Positions 26,175-34,199 of a stretch of 34,199 nucleotides of DNA are shown one piece after another (within the stretch, counting starts at the first letter, position 1; each line of letters opens with the position of its first letter). The notes under the pieces were generated by a model. It made no database searches, was not told the DNA's origin, and was given only the letters and a program-made list of their open reading frames with translations. Made by a program: the position numbers and the translations under genes. Source of the stretch: Deltaproteobacteria bacterium (GTDB lineage: Bacteria > Myxococcota_A > Polyangia > Polyangiales > JAFGIB01); NCBI GenBank assembly GCA_016929805.1, contig JAFGIB010000280.1, forward strand, positions 1 through 34,199. Direction: 5' to 3'.

Positions 26175-29100
26175 CTAATTTTTATGCGCTTTATTGATCA
26201 ACAGCTCTTCCAGACCCTTTAATGGAATCCAAACCCAGTCTCTGCGGTTGTTCAAATCGTATTGTAGCTCATAGATCGCCTTCTCGAGTAAAAAGAGGTC
26301 CATCAACAACGCGCTGTCCTCCGGCCGGTTGGGAAGAAAACCGCCGGGTTGCGCGTGCTCGATGTATGATTCTAAAAATCGCTTTGATACCCATTCGAGC
26401 CAACAACCCGCCCATCTCTCTAGCGCCTGTCTCTTTTCCTTTCTAAACAACGCGCGGCTCAGTCCCGTCATCGCGGCGTAGTGAAAAGAGCGCAACATGC
26501 CCGCGACGTCTTTTAACGGCGAACGCTTGATGCGACGCTCTCCGAGAGAACGGATCAGCTCGCCCTCGAAGTCGATGATGACAAAGTCATTTCCGGTATA
26601 GAGCACCTGTCCGAGGTGGTAGTCACCGTGAACGCGCATGCGCATCGCCTCGATCTTTCTCTTTGTCAAAACGATAATACGCCTGTCAAATTCCGACTTC
26701 GCTTCGAGCACGGCTCTGGCGATCTCTCGAGTGTTCTGAGGCAACTCGTCAAGCCTTTTTTCCAGCAGCTCGAAACCTTTCGACCCCAACGACCGAATCG
26801 ACTGGTACGCCGAACGTTGATAAAGCGTGGTAAACGCCTCCGGTATGAATTCTTTATGCTCGGTCTCGGACGATAGCGCGAGATGCATCTCGGCGGTTCG
26901 TTGTCCCAACAACTCCGCGTGGTGAAGATAGGCCCCTATCGACTCGGCGATGTTCTCCGGCGTCAATTGGCTTATGCAGTCATCGCAAGACGAGGCTTCC
27001 TCGGGCCGCGCCTCTTGTTGATCCCTTTCCTTCGCCAACGCGATCTCAAAGAAACGACCGAGCGAATCGAGGGTGTATTGCCAGGCGTCGCATTGATTGG
27101 GAACGAAGCGATGGATCAACGCCACCGTCATCGGTTCCGCTTTCCCTTGTCGATAACCGATGCTGCCCGCGAGTGCCGGAGCATTCGCGAATCGACGCTT
27201 CTCGGTCAGGTAACCGCCGATTTCCAACTCCGGGCTGATCCCCGGCAAGGTTTTACGCAAAACCTTCATGATCGCGCGGTCGCCGAAGACAATCGACGTA
27301 TTGCCATGTTCCGCCTTGATAATTTTCGTAACCGGGTTTTGCACCTCCTTGCCTAATAAAACCCGAAATGCTTTGGTCGGTATAGCCTCGATAATGCCGG
27401 CTCTGCCCGCGAACTTACGCCGTTTAGCCACGGCGTTTAACAATGCTTGACAGAAGTCGGGATCCTCGAGCGCATCAAAGAGCACGCCTCGCGAGTTATC
27501 GGTTTGCATGCGATTATTTTTTGAACGCGTCCCGCCGTTGCCGCTCAAACGCGCCAAAATCGCACCGGGGTTTTCCCTCTCGATGCGCTCGGCATCCGGG
27601 CCCGTCGCTATCGCAACCGTTATAAGATAGAGATCGGGCCGTTGCTCGTTAACCGCCACCTCGACGAAGATCAAAGCCGCGGCTTTTTGCCCGAATTCGA
27701 CCGGCGTCAAATCCTTGATCTTCACGGCGCTCATCTTCAACGTCTTCGCGGCGAACCAGCGGCGGGCGAGAAGAAATCCGGGAAGCAGCGCTTCCAATCT
27801 CGCCGTCATCTTAGGCGCGAAAATGGACTCCAGCGAACCGGCGACGTCGATACATACGATATCCTGCCGCATCTGGTCGATGTTCGCGGTTTCATCTTCT
27901 TGTGCTTCTAAAATAAACCAATAAAAATTATGCGGACCTAAGCTCATCCCGTACGGTCGATTTTCGATCCTGGGAAACGCGCTGCGTCCGAAAAGCTCGA
28001 CCGGAACCTTTCCGACATAACTCGACAGATCGAGTAAAACGAATTGAACGAAGCGCGAAAGATTAGCCACGACCAATAGGGTTTGACTCTCGGTTTCGCG
28101 TATAAAAGCCAGTATCTTGGAATTTTCCGGAGACAAAAATATCAGCTTTCCGCGACTGAAGGCTTGAAAGTGCTTTCGCAGCGCGATCAGACGCTTCATC
28201 CACCAGAGAAAAGAATGGGGATTTTTCTGCTGAGTCGCGACATTGATCGATGCGTAATGGTACTCCGGATCGACGATAACCGGCAGGTAGAGTTTCTGAG
28301 GATTGGCCTGGGAAAAACCCGCGTTGTGGTCGCCGCTCCACTGCATCGGGGTTCGCACTCCGTTACGGTCTCCCAAATAGATATTATCGCCCATCCCGAT
28401 TTCGTCCGCGTAGTAGATCACCGGCGTTCCGGGCATTGAGAACAACAACGCGTTCATCAATTCGACCTTGCGCCGATTCTCGAGTAACGGCGCGAGCCGC
28501 CTGCGAATGCCCAGATTGATCCGCGCCTGCGGATCGCCGGCATAAACACGGTACATGTAGTCTCGGTCTTCATCCGTGACCATCTCCAGCGTCAATTCAT
28601 CGTGGTTCCTCAAAAATAACGCCCACTGGCAACTCTCGGGAATCGGCGGCGTCTGATCGAGAATATCGACAATGGGAAATCGGTCCTCCTGCTGCAAGGC
28701 CATGAACATCCGCGGCATCAACGGAAAATGAAACGCCATATGGCACTCATCTCCCTCGCCAAAATAAGCCACCGCGTCCTCGGGCCACTGATTCGCCTCC
28801 GCGAGCAACATTCGATTCTGATAGTTTGAGTCGACGTAACGCCTGAGATCTTTTAAAAACAGGTGTGTCTCGGGCAAATTTTCGCAATTGGTTCCCTCCC
28901 TTTCGAACAGATAGGGCACCGCGTCGAGGCGCAGCCCGTCCACTCCCATCTCCAACCAAAAGTCGAGCACCCGCTTAACCGCTTGACACACCTTGGGATT
29001 GTCGAAATTGAGATCGGGTTGGTGGTAAAAAAAACGGTGCCAATAATAGGCCTTAGCGATCGGGTCCCAAGACCAATTGGAGGTCTCGAAATCCTGAAAA

Positions 29101-29561
29101 ATCACGCGCGTTTCCTTGAAGGGCTCGGTGGTGTCGCTCCAGAGATAAAAATCGCGTTCATTGCTTCCGGGCGGCGCCAGCCGCGCCCGTTGAAACCAGG
29201 GATGATCGATCGAGGTATGGTTAATCACAAGCTCCGTTATTACCCGTATACCGCGCTTGTGCGCTTCTCTGAGAAAAACCCTGAAATCGTGAAGCGTGCC
29301 GTAGTTCGGATGGATATCCGTATAGTCGGCGATATCGTAGCCGTCGTCCCTAAGCGGCGAGGGATAGAAAGGCAAAAGCCACAAAGCGGTGACGCCGAGA
29401 TCTTTAACGTAGTCCAGCTTATTGCACAATCCCTGAAAGTCCCCGATGCCGTCGCCGTCGCTGTCAAAAAAAGCGCGCACGTGCAGCTCGTAGATAATCG
29501 CGTCCTTGTACCAAAAAGGCTCCTCAGGCAAGAGGCCGCCGGCTGTCTTCCTCTTTGTCAC
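26175..29561 (-). CDS. treS: Trehalose synthase fused to maltokinase (TreS-Mak)
   Basis: The protein interconverts trehalose and maltose and phosphorylates maltose with ATP to maltose-1-phosphate, the donor for GlgE. The GH13 domain (1-545) has the usual catalytic Asp213 (LRLDAVPYL), Glu255 (LLAEANQWPE) and Asp321 (FLRNHDELTLE). The C-terminal half (about 560-1128) is the maltokinase (Mak/Pep2), with GDYHLGQVLYTGNDF and IIDFEGE as catalytic and metal loops. Fusions of these two enzymes are well known. The start is GTG at 29561 (TKRKTAGGLLPEEPFWYKDA). It lies 165 bases downstream of glgE on the same strand, in one operon. No glgB branching enzyme is in the window. Confidence 0.95.
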   Translation of the reverse strand: MTKRKTAGGLLPEEPFWYKDAIIYELHVRAFFDSDGDGIGDFQGLCNKLDYVKDLGVTALWLLPFYPSPLRDDGYDIADYTDIHPNYGTLHDFRVFLREAHKRGIRVITELVINHTSIDHPWFQRARLAPPGSNERDFYLWSDTTEPFKETRVIFQDFETSNWSWDPIAKAYYWHRFFYHQPDLNFDNPKVCQAVKRVLDFWLEMGVDGLRLDAVPYLFEREGTNCENLPETHLFLKDLRRYVDSNYQNRMLLAEANQWPEDAVAYFGEGDECHMAFHFPLMPRMFMALQQEDRFPIVDILDQTPPIPESCQWALFLRNHDELTLEMVTDEDRDYMYRVYAGDPQARINLGIRRRLAPLLENRRKVELMNALLFSMPGTPVIYYADEIGMGDNIYLGDRNGVRTPMQWSGDHNAGFSQANPQKLYLPVIVDPEYHYASINVATQQKNPHSFLWWMKRLIALRKHFQAFSRGKLIFLSPENSKILAFIRETESQTLLVVANLSRFVQFVLLDLSSYVGKVPVELFGRSAFPRIENRPYGMSLGPHNFYWFILEAQEDETANIDQMRQDIVCIDVAGSLESIFAPKMTARLEALLPGFLLARRWFAAKTLKMSAVKIKDLTPVEFGQKAAALIFVEVAVNEQRPDLYLITVAIATGPDAERIERENPGAILARLSGNGGTRSKNNRMQTDNSRGVLFDALEDPDFCQALLNAVAKRRKFAGRAGIIEAIPTKAFRVLLGKEVQNPVTKIIKAEHGNTSIVFGDRAIMKVLRKTLPGISPELEIGGYLTEKRRFANAPALAGSIGYRQGKAEPMTVALIHRFVPNQCDAWQYTLDSLGRFFEIALAKERDQQEARPEEASSCDDCISQLTPENIAESIGAYLHHAELLGQRTAEMHLALSSETEHKEFIPEAFTTLYQRSAYQSIRSLGSKGFELLEKRLDELPQNTREIARAVLEAKSEFDRRIIVLTKRKIEAMRMRVHGDYHLGQVLYTGNDFVIIDFEGELIRSLGERRIKRSPLKDVAGMLRSFHYAAMTGLSRALFRKEKRQALERWAGCWLEWVSKRFLESYIEHAQPGGFLPNRPEDSALLMDLFLLEKAIYELQYDLNNRRDWVWIPLKGLEELLINKAHKN

Positions 29562-29700
29562 TCTTCGTACTCACTATAAAAGATAGAAACTCATCTATGT
29601 CCTTGGCGGCGCCGCCGCCGCTTTTCGAGTCGCTAAGCGTGATATCATCCGGGGTTCGATCCCATTCGTGTTCTTCAAGCTGGTGCGAGTTTTTTGCCAT
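29524..29700 (-). CDS. Possible 58-residue acidic small protein between glgE and treS-mak
   Basis: An ATG at 29700 opens a 58-codon frame ending 38 bases inside treS-mak in another frame. The peptide is acidic with a Gly/Ala spacer (MAKNSHQLEEHEWD, TPDDITLSDS, GGGAAKDIDEFLSFIV). There is no good ribosome binding site, and I recognise no family. Protein-like composition and position are the only support; it may be chance. Confidence 0.3.
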   Translation of the reverse strand: MAKNSHQLEEHEWDRTPDDITLSDSKSGGGAAKDIDEFLSFIVSTKSDKEEDSRRPLA

Positions 29701-29726
29701 ATTCGGCCGCGATTTGACCGTACGCT

Positions 29727-31742
29727 TTAGTAGCGAACCAAAAAAATATGGGCTGGAAGGTTACCGGGATTGAGCTCGATATAATTGTACGCTCCATGCC
29801 ACGAATAGCTCGCGCCGGTCAGCAAATCAGTCACCTCGAACCATTGGTCGTTCCCGAGCCCGAGCTCGTTCAAAGAGAGATTCGTCCTGCCTGACTGGGT
29901 ATTTTGGTAATCGAGATTGACCGCCACCAAAAGCGTATTGGTACGGTCAGCCGAGCGCTTGCTGTAGCATATCAGGTGGTCGTTGTCCGTCGGGTGAAAT
30001 ACCAGGTCGTGATTGCTGTGCAGGGCTTCATTGCTATTGCGAATTCGATTGATTTGAGCGATTAGACCCCGAAGACTTTCCGGACGATCGAGCTGCCATG
30101 CTTTTATTTCGTATTTCTCCGAATCGAGGTATTCTTCGCTTCCCGGCTCCCTCGGCGTGTTGATACACAGCTCAAACGCGGGACCATAGACGCCGTAGCT
30201 CGTGCCCAGGGTCGCGGCGAGAACCAACCGGCTGATGAAGGCCGGACGGCCACCGTGTTGCAGAACTTCATGTAGAATATCCGGTGTATTCGTCCACAGA
30301 TTAGGTCCGAAGAAGTCGAACACCTCCGTGCGAGTCAACTCGGTGAGATACTCCGTCAGCTCCTTTTTGGTATTGCGCCAGGTGAAATAGGTATACGATT
30401 GGGTAAAACCGAGCTTGGACAGGGCGTACATGATTTTCGGCCGGGTAAAAGCCTCTGACAGAAGGATGACGTCGGGATGTCTCGCTTTGATCTGACTAAT
30501 CAGCCATTCCCAGAAAACGAACGGTTTGGTATGGGGATTATCAACGCGAAAAATCCGCACGCCCTGCTCGATCCAAAAATCAAAAATGCTTTTAAGCTCG
30601 CTCCAGAGCGCGGGCCAGTCATCGGTATCGAAGTTCAGAGGATATAGATCTTGGTATTTCTTTGGCGGATTTTCCGCGTATTGCACCGAGCCGTCCGGTC
30701 GCTGCCTAAACCAGCTCGGATGCGCCTTGACGTAGGGATGGTCGGGCGAGGCTTGAAACGCGATATCCAAAGCGATCTCTAGACCGTGTTTTTCCGCTTG
30801 CTTAGTCAGACTACGAAACTCCTCCAAGCTGCCGAGCTCTCGATGAACGGCTTTATGTCCTCCATCCGCGTCCCCGATAGCCCAGGGACATCCCGGATCG
30901 CGCGCGGTGCAAACCACGCTGTTGTTTTTACCCTTGCGATGCGTGGTTCCGATGGGATGAATGGGCGGAAGATAGACGATATCAAAACCCATGGAGGCGA
31001 CGTAAGCGAGCCGTTTTTCACAATCCTTGAAAGTTCCGTGCCGATTCGGATCATTCGTGCACGAACGCGGAAACATCTCATACCAAGCGCCGAAACGCGC
31101 TAACTTCCGATCGACCACGACGCCGAGCTCGCGCGGGTATTCCGTGGCGTAACGTAGATTGGGATAGGCTTGCATGAGCTGTCTCACCCTCTCCGATACG
31201 ACGAGTTCTATCCGTTTTGCTACCGTTGATCTCGATTCCCCGATCCTATCAGCGATCTGCCGTAACTCTCGAGACGCCTCACCCTTTGCCCGTTGAGCCG
31301 CTTCGCGTATCAAAGCGGCCCCTATGAGCATGTCGACTTCAATATTCTCCCCGGTTTGCGCTTTCTTGACTATCGCCGCGCGCCAAGAAGCAAAGTGATC
31401 AACCCACGCCGCGAAAGTATAGAGATAGCGACCCAGCGTTGTTACCGTAAAGGCCGCCCTCCACCGGTCATTGCCCAGAGGCTCCAGCGGCGTCTCGCTA
31501 AATCGCTTCGCTTCCGAATGGCGAAACCGAACCACACCGGCCAGCTCGTCGTGTCCGTCCGCGACCAGATTGACCTCGACCAGCACGCGGTCGCCTTGTA
31601 CTCGTTTGATCGGATAGCGTCCGGCGTCGACCTCCGGTTTGACGCCCTCGATGATAATTCGGCGCCTCGCCGCAATTTCGTCGATTCCTTTCGGTGGGCT
31701 AACCGGACGTTTCTCTTGTTTCGTGCTCACCGTCTTGGACAT
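29727..31742 (-). CDS. glgE: Maltosyltransferase GlgE
   Basis: The enzyme moves maltosyl units from maltose-1-phosphate to the non-reducing end of an alpha-1,4-glucan. It is a 671-residue GH13_3 protein with the N-terminal domain (RRRIIIEGVKPEVDAGRYP, RWRAAFTVTTLGRYLYTFAAW) and the catalytic barrel. The nucleophile is Asp401 in IFRVDNPHTKPF, the acid Glu430 in LLSEAFTRPKIM, and NTPDILHEVL closes the active site. The start has GAGAGGA about 6 bases upstream. It is first in an operon with treS-mak, completing the route from trehalose to glucan. Confidence 0.96.
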   Translation of the reverse strand: MSKTVSTKQEKRPVSPPKGIDEIAARRRIIIEGVKPEVDAGRYPIKRVQGDRVLVEVNLVADGHDELAGVVRFRHSEAKRFSETPLEPLGNDRWRAAFTVTTLGRYLYTFAAWVDHFASWRAAIVKKAQTGENIEVDMLIGAALIREAAQRAKGEASRELRQIADRIGESRSTVAKRIELVVSERVRQLMQAYPNLRYATEYPRELGVVVDRKLARFGAWYEMFPRSCTNDPNRHGTFKDCEKRLAYVASMGFDIVYLPPIHPIGTTHRKGKNNSVVCTARDPGCPWAIGDADGGHKAVHRELGSLEEFRSLTKQAEKHGLEIALDIAFQASPDHPYVKAHPSWFRQRPDGSVQYAENPPKKYQDLYPLNFDTDDWPALWSELKSIFDFWIEQGVRIFRVDNPHTKPFVFWEWLISQIKARHPDVILLSEAFTRPKIMYALSKLGFTQSYTYFTWRNTKKELTEYLTELTRTEVFDFFGPNLWTNTPDILHEVLQHGGRPAFISRLVLAATLGTSYGVYGPAFELCINTPREPGSEEYLDSEKYEIKAWQLDRPESLRGLIAQINRIRNSNEALHSNHDLVFHPTDNDHLICYSKRSADRTNTLLVAVNLDYQNTQSGRTNLSLNELGLGNDQWFEVTDLLTGASYSWHGAYNYIELNPGNLPAHIFLVRY

Positions 31743-31882
31743 GCAATTCCTCTCAAAACGGCCTTGGTACCTGTAGAATTAACCACCTTCGAAACGAGCT
31801 ATTCATAAGCGCCGTCACGCCGATGGCAATAAAAATCGTAATGGTCAATCGCATCGCCCTCGAGTTTTAGCCGGCCTTTAGA

Positions 31883-32246
31883 ACTCTCCGAAAACAAACG
31901 TTACGAGACCGGGCGCGTCGGCGGGATGTGATCGCGAGCGTGCCCGGAGGAAAAACCGCGGCGATAGCAGCGCTATTTAGAGGATTTTTCGTAACCGTTC
32001 AGAGGGGTATTGCTGTTTGACTACGACGGCGGCCAATTCATCCCGAAAAACCGGCTTTCGTCCTCGCGCCGGCTCGTCAGGTACAGCAAGTACCATCCTC
32101 GCCGGCCCTACGGGCGCGCTCGGTTTTACGGGCGAATTGGCCGCCGACTTGTTTGCCCCCTTGAACGTTACGATTTTTCCGAGGACGAATGCCGCTAGCG
32201 CACCCGCCCGCGCGCTCGCCATCGGATCGTTTGTTTTGCGGAGAGT
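31883..32246. repeat. Palindrome interrupted by the GTAA element
   Basis: The outer ends ACTCTCCGAAAACAAACG and CGTTTGTTTTGCGGAGAGT are inverted copies. The interior matches the palindrome at 16192-16371, for example GCCCGGAGGAAAAACCGC (31942-31959) against 16292-16309 on the minus strand. Without the inserted element the palindrome would be about 175 bp. It lies between glgE and the YXWGXW gene, with about 140 bases of ordinary leader of glgE at 31743-31882. Confidence 0.75.
31991..32171. mobile_element. 181-bp GTAA-ended MITE with 8-bp target duplication
   Basis: The left end is GTAACCGTTC and the right end GAACGTTAC. The arms pair over most of the length (CGGCGGCCAATTC and CCCGTAAAACCG blocks), with a small stem GGTAC-AGCAA-GTACC as the loop. 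GATTTTTC stands directly before (31983-31990) and after (32172-32179). The related uninterrupted palindrome carries this octamer once (16261-16268, minus strand). GTAA ends plus 8-bp duplication match what is known of IS66-family insertion sequences. No transposase is encoded, so it is non-autonomous. Confidence 0.85.
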
Positions 32247-32286
32247 CCTTGGTTGCCGTTCTCCTCGTTGAGTGTAATTATTAATC

Positions 32287-33045
32287 ATGCAGGTCCTTCG
32301 AAATCCGGGATTGGCTCTGCTCAGTGCCGGCTTTGTCGCTCTGATCGTCTGGGATAACGCGACTATCCAAAGGGCGAAAGCCCAAGAATCGAGCGCGCAG
32401 GGAGAAGCGCCTGCGCCTTCGGAAAAGCACTCGCCTTCTCAAGTCGATCAGCCATCGGTTGTATCGAGCGAAGCGCAATCAGAACCGACGGTCGATCAAC
32501 CGGTCGCCAACGCGCCTCGCCCTGATCCGGTTTTTCAGAGTCAAACCGTACCGCCGCCGGAACTTACGCTCGCGGAAAAAAGGCGACCAGAGCCGAAACC
32601 GCCCACTTATGGCGAGACGACCTACACTCATTCTCCGCCGCCGGACCCGGTTGAAAGCGAGCGCCCTCCCGCGCCCGATATTAATTTCATATGGGTTCCT
32701 GGATTTTGGTACTGGTACGGCGTTCAGTATTATTGGATACCAGGTCGATGGATCGCTCCCCGGCCGGGCTATATCTTCATCCGGCCGCACTGGAGTCGCC
32801 GGAGCGGAGTTTGGATTTTTGTCCCGGGCGGTTGGACGATTGCCGGCAGCGCCGCGATTATCTACCCCTTTGATTTCGATCTCTACATCAGACCGTGGTT
32901 GCGACATCACCGCCACTACAACGGACACTACGGCAGCCGTCACCATCGCGCGCCGCTGTTCGGACATCCGAGGCCTCATCGCTCCGGCGCTCGCATCACG
33001 ACGCGACGCGCGACACGCGCCACGACTCGTGCTAGACCCCGCTGA
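32287..33045 (+). CDS. Secreted YXWGXW-repeat protein with Pro-rich linker
   Basis: A signal peptide or anchor is present at residues 1-32 (LALLSAGFVALIVWDN ... AKAQE). Residues about 35-130 are Pro/Ser/Glu-rich and probably disordered. Residues about 135-185 have YXWGXW-type repeats (INFIWVPGFWYWYGVQ, YYWIPGRWIAPRPGY, WIFVPGGW), found in proteobacterial envelope proteins of unknown function. The C-terminus is His/Arg-rich (RHHRHYNGHYG, RATRATTRARPR) and could bind metal or nucleic acid, though that is speculation. The start lies within 40 bases of the palindrome stack. The stop is followed at once by ACCTTAACG repeat sequence. Confidence 0.72.
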   Translation: MQVLRNPGLALLSAGFVALIVWDNATIQRAKAQESSAQGEAPAPSEKHSPSQVDQPSVVSSEAQSEPTVDQPVANAPRPDPVFQSQTVPPPELTLAEKRRPEPKPPTYGETTYTHSPPPDPVESERPPAPDINFIWVPGFWYWYGVQYYWIPGRWIAPRPGYIFIRPHWSRRSGVWIFVPGGWTIAGSAAIIYPFDFDLYIRPWLRHHRHYNGHYGSRHHRAPLFGHPRPHRSGARITTRRATRATTRARPR

Positions 33046-33072
33046 ATAGACCTTAACGTTGCAAAAAACGTC
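33046..33072. repeat. ACCTTAACG palindrome end, truncated
   Basis: The sequence ATAGACCTTAACGTTGCAA matches the left terminus of the family and then diverges. No right arm is present before hisG. It begins directly after the stop codon of the YXWGXW gene. Confidence 0.6.
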
Positions 33073-33218
33073 GCGCGGTGCGTGGAGCCATACGCGAAAA
33101 CTGCCGATAGAGGTCCGCGGAGCAATCGCGAACTGGATCGCGCTTGCGGCGACTCTATTCAGAACCCCCATCATCGCTGTTATTGAGTTTATTCGATCCG
33201 CTGAGAGGCCATACGAAA

Positions 33219-34091
33219 ATGAATCCATTGAAATTCGGTATACCAAAAGGCAGCCTTGAGCAGACAACGCAAGAGTTGCTCAAAAAATCCGGCTGGCGTA
33301 TCAGCAATAGCTCCAGAAGCTACTTTCCCTCGATCGACGACGAGGAGATAACTTGCTCTCTGATGCGGCCGCAAGAGATGTCCCGATACGTGGAGCTCGG
33401 CGTCTTGGACTGCGGCATCACCGGCAAGGATTGGACGTTGGAAAACGGTTCGGACGTCGATGTCATCTGCGACTTGGTCTACTCCAAGGCCTCTTTTCGT
33501 CCGACCCGGTGGGTGCTCGCGGTTCCGGCTGATTCAAAGGTTAAAAAGCCGCGAGAGCTGGAGGGGAAACGGGTTGTCACCGAGCTTGTACGGTTTACCC
33601 GATCGTATTTCACGGAAAAAAATATCAAGGTCTCGGTCGAATTCTCCTGGGGCGCAACCGAGGCCAAGGTCGCCTCGGGATTGTGCGACGCGATTGTGGA
33701 GGTAACGGAAACCGGCAGCACGCTGCGCGCCAACGGTCTTAAGATCATTCAGGACCTGATGCAATCCAACCCGCAACTGATCGCGAATCGCGAGGCCTTA
33801 CGCGACAAACGCAAACGGGCGAAAATCGATCAAATCGCCTTGATGATGCAAGGCGCGTTGCGCGCTCAGGCTCAAGTCGGCATCAAGTTCAACGTCAAAC
33901 AATCCGGACTTAACAAAGTTATTAAAAACCTCCCGAGCATTACCGCGCCCACCGTGGCGAACCTGTACGGAACCGATTGGGTCGCGGTAGAAAGCGTGGT
34001 CCCGGAGGTGGTGGTTCGCGATCTGATCCCCAAGTTGGTGGCGGCCGGAGCTCAAGGAATCATCGAGTATCCGTTGAACAAGGTGATATAG
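33219..34091 (+). CDS. hisG: ATP phosphoribosyltransferase, long form
   Basis: The enzyme joins ATP and PRPP in the first step of histidine synthesis. The frame is open from 33144, but the ATG at 33219 gives the family N-terminus MNPLKFGIPKGSLEQTTQEL, with GAGAGG about 8-12 bases upstream, so I place the start there (290 residues). PRPP and substrate-binding segments are seen in LGVLDCGITGKDW, RVVTELVRFTRSYF and DAIVEVTETGSTLRANGLKII. The C-terminal ACT-like domain (about 215-290, ending GAQGIIEYPLNKVI) marks the long, histidine-inhibited form. No other his gene is in the window. A GTAA element starts 5 bases after the stop. Confidence 0.95.
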   Translation: MNPLKFGIPKGSLEQTTQELLKKSGWRISNSSRSYFPSIDDEEITCSLMRPQEMSRYVELGVLDCGITGKDWTLENGSDVDVICDLVYSKASFRPTRWVLAVPADSKVKKPRELEGKRVVTELVRFTRSYFTEKNIKVSVEFSWGATEAKVASGLCDAIVEVTETGSTLRANGLKIIQDLMQSNPQLIANREALRDKRKRAKIDQIALMMQGALRAQAQVGIKFNVKQSGLNKVIKNLPSITAPTVANLYGTDWVAVESVVPEVVVRDLIPKLVAAGAQGIIEYPLNKVI

Positions 34092-34096
34092 AACTC

Positions 34097-34199
34097 GTAA
34101 CCGTTCAGGGGAGTACTGCTGTTTGACCACGACGGCGGCCAATTCATCCCGTAAAACCGGCTTTCGTCCTCGCGCCGGCTCGTCAGGTACAGCAAGTAC
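34097..34199. mobile_element. Partial GTAA-ended palindromic MITE (left arm)
   Basis: GTAACCGTTCAGGGG opens a copy matching the left arm of 31991-32171 with about five differences in 103 bases. It runs into the loop, where the contig ends. The 8 bases before it are TAGAACTC, including the last three bases (TAG) of hisG. The right arm is missing. Confidence 0.75.

Noticed and set aside
31977..32288. 103-residue minus-strand frame and an 84-residue plus-strand frame over the palindrome stack
   Set aside because: Both strands are open because the region is palindromic; the sequence is explained by two nested repeats and no start signal is seen.
33144..33218. Upstream extension of hisG
   Set aside because: The ATG at 33219 gives the family N-terminus and has a ribosome binding site; the extra 25 residues look unlike HisG.
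33798..34142. 114-residue minus-strand frame opposite hisG
   Set aside because: It starts in the GTAA repeat and runs against the clearly real hisG gene.
1..34199. CRISPR array
   Set aside because: The repeats are palindromic, dispersed and of different families; there are no regular short repeats with unique spacers and no cas gene.

Overview
The window looks like a contig from a deltaproteobacterial lineage close to Myxococcota. The signs are a MYXO-CTERM-type sorting tail on a von Willebrand/MopE-repeat surface protein, a receiver plus coiled-coil protein resembling the Myxococcus motility protein FrzS, a second MopE-repeat lipoprotein, thrombospondin-type-3 outer-membrane proteins, and a fused TreS-maltokinase with GlgE. 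This is inference from family distribution; no 16S or other phylogenetic marker is present.

Layout. 1-2.7 kb: partial mobile repeat, then a secreted TSP3 calcium-binding protein and a probable lipoprotein. 2.7-5.7 kb (minus): psd followed by a methyltransferase with a very long acidic N-terminus. 5.8-7.5 kb: UbiB/ABC1 kinase. 7.6-10.4 kb: small hypothetical gene, lexA with a promoter/operator candidate, and SGNH hydrolase 1 three bases downstream. 10.6-13.9 kb (minus): FrzS-like protein overlapping SGNH hydrolase 2, convergent with hydrolase 1. 14.2-16.1 kb: helical-repeat protein, tatA (minus) and a single-pass membrane protein. 16.5 kb: tRNA-Cys. 16.8-20.2 kb: multi-pass membrane sulfatase-fold protein with HEAT repeats. 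20.6-24.3 kb: two-gene surface operon (VWA/MopE/MYXO-CTERM protein, then MopE plus FGE-like lipoprotein). 24.6-26.2 kb: membrane beta-propeller protein. 26.2-31.7 kb (minus): glgE then treS-mak, making alpha-glucan from trehalose via maltose-1-phosphate. 32.3-34.1 kb: YXWGXW-repeat secreted protein and hisG.

The most striking content lies between the genes. At least five families of short palindromic elements (about 65-185 bp, no encoded transposase) fill the intergenic gaps, mostly just after stop codons, and they are nested in one another. A 181-bp element with GTAA ends and a perfect 8-bp target duplication (GATTTTTC) sits inside another palindrome whose empty site is preserved elsewhere in the window. 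A second stack (host palindrome, 74-bp element at a TA, and a 180-bp element) can be read against an empty host copy. A further family copy lies in frame inside the SGNH hydrolase 2 gene and adds about 54 codons. Both contig ends fall in the hairpin loop of the GTAA family, which probably explains why assembly stopped there.
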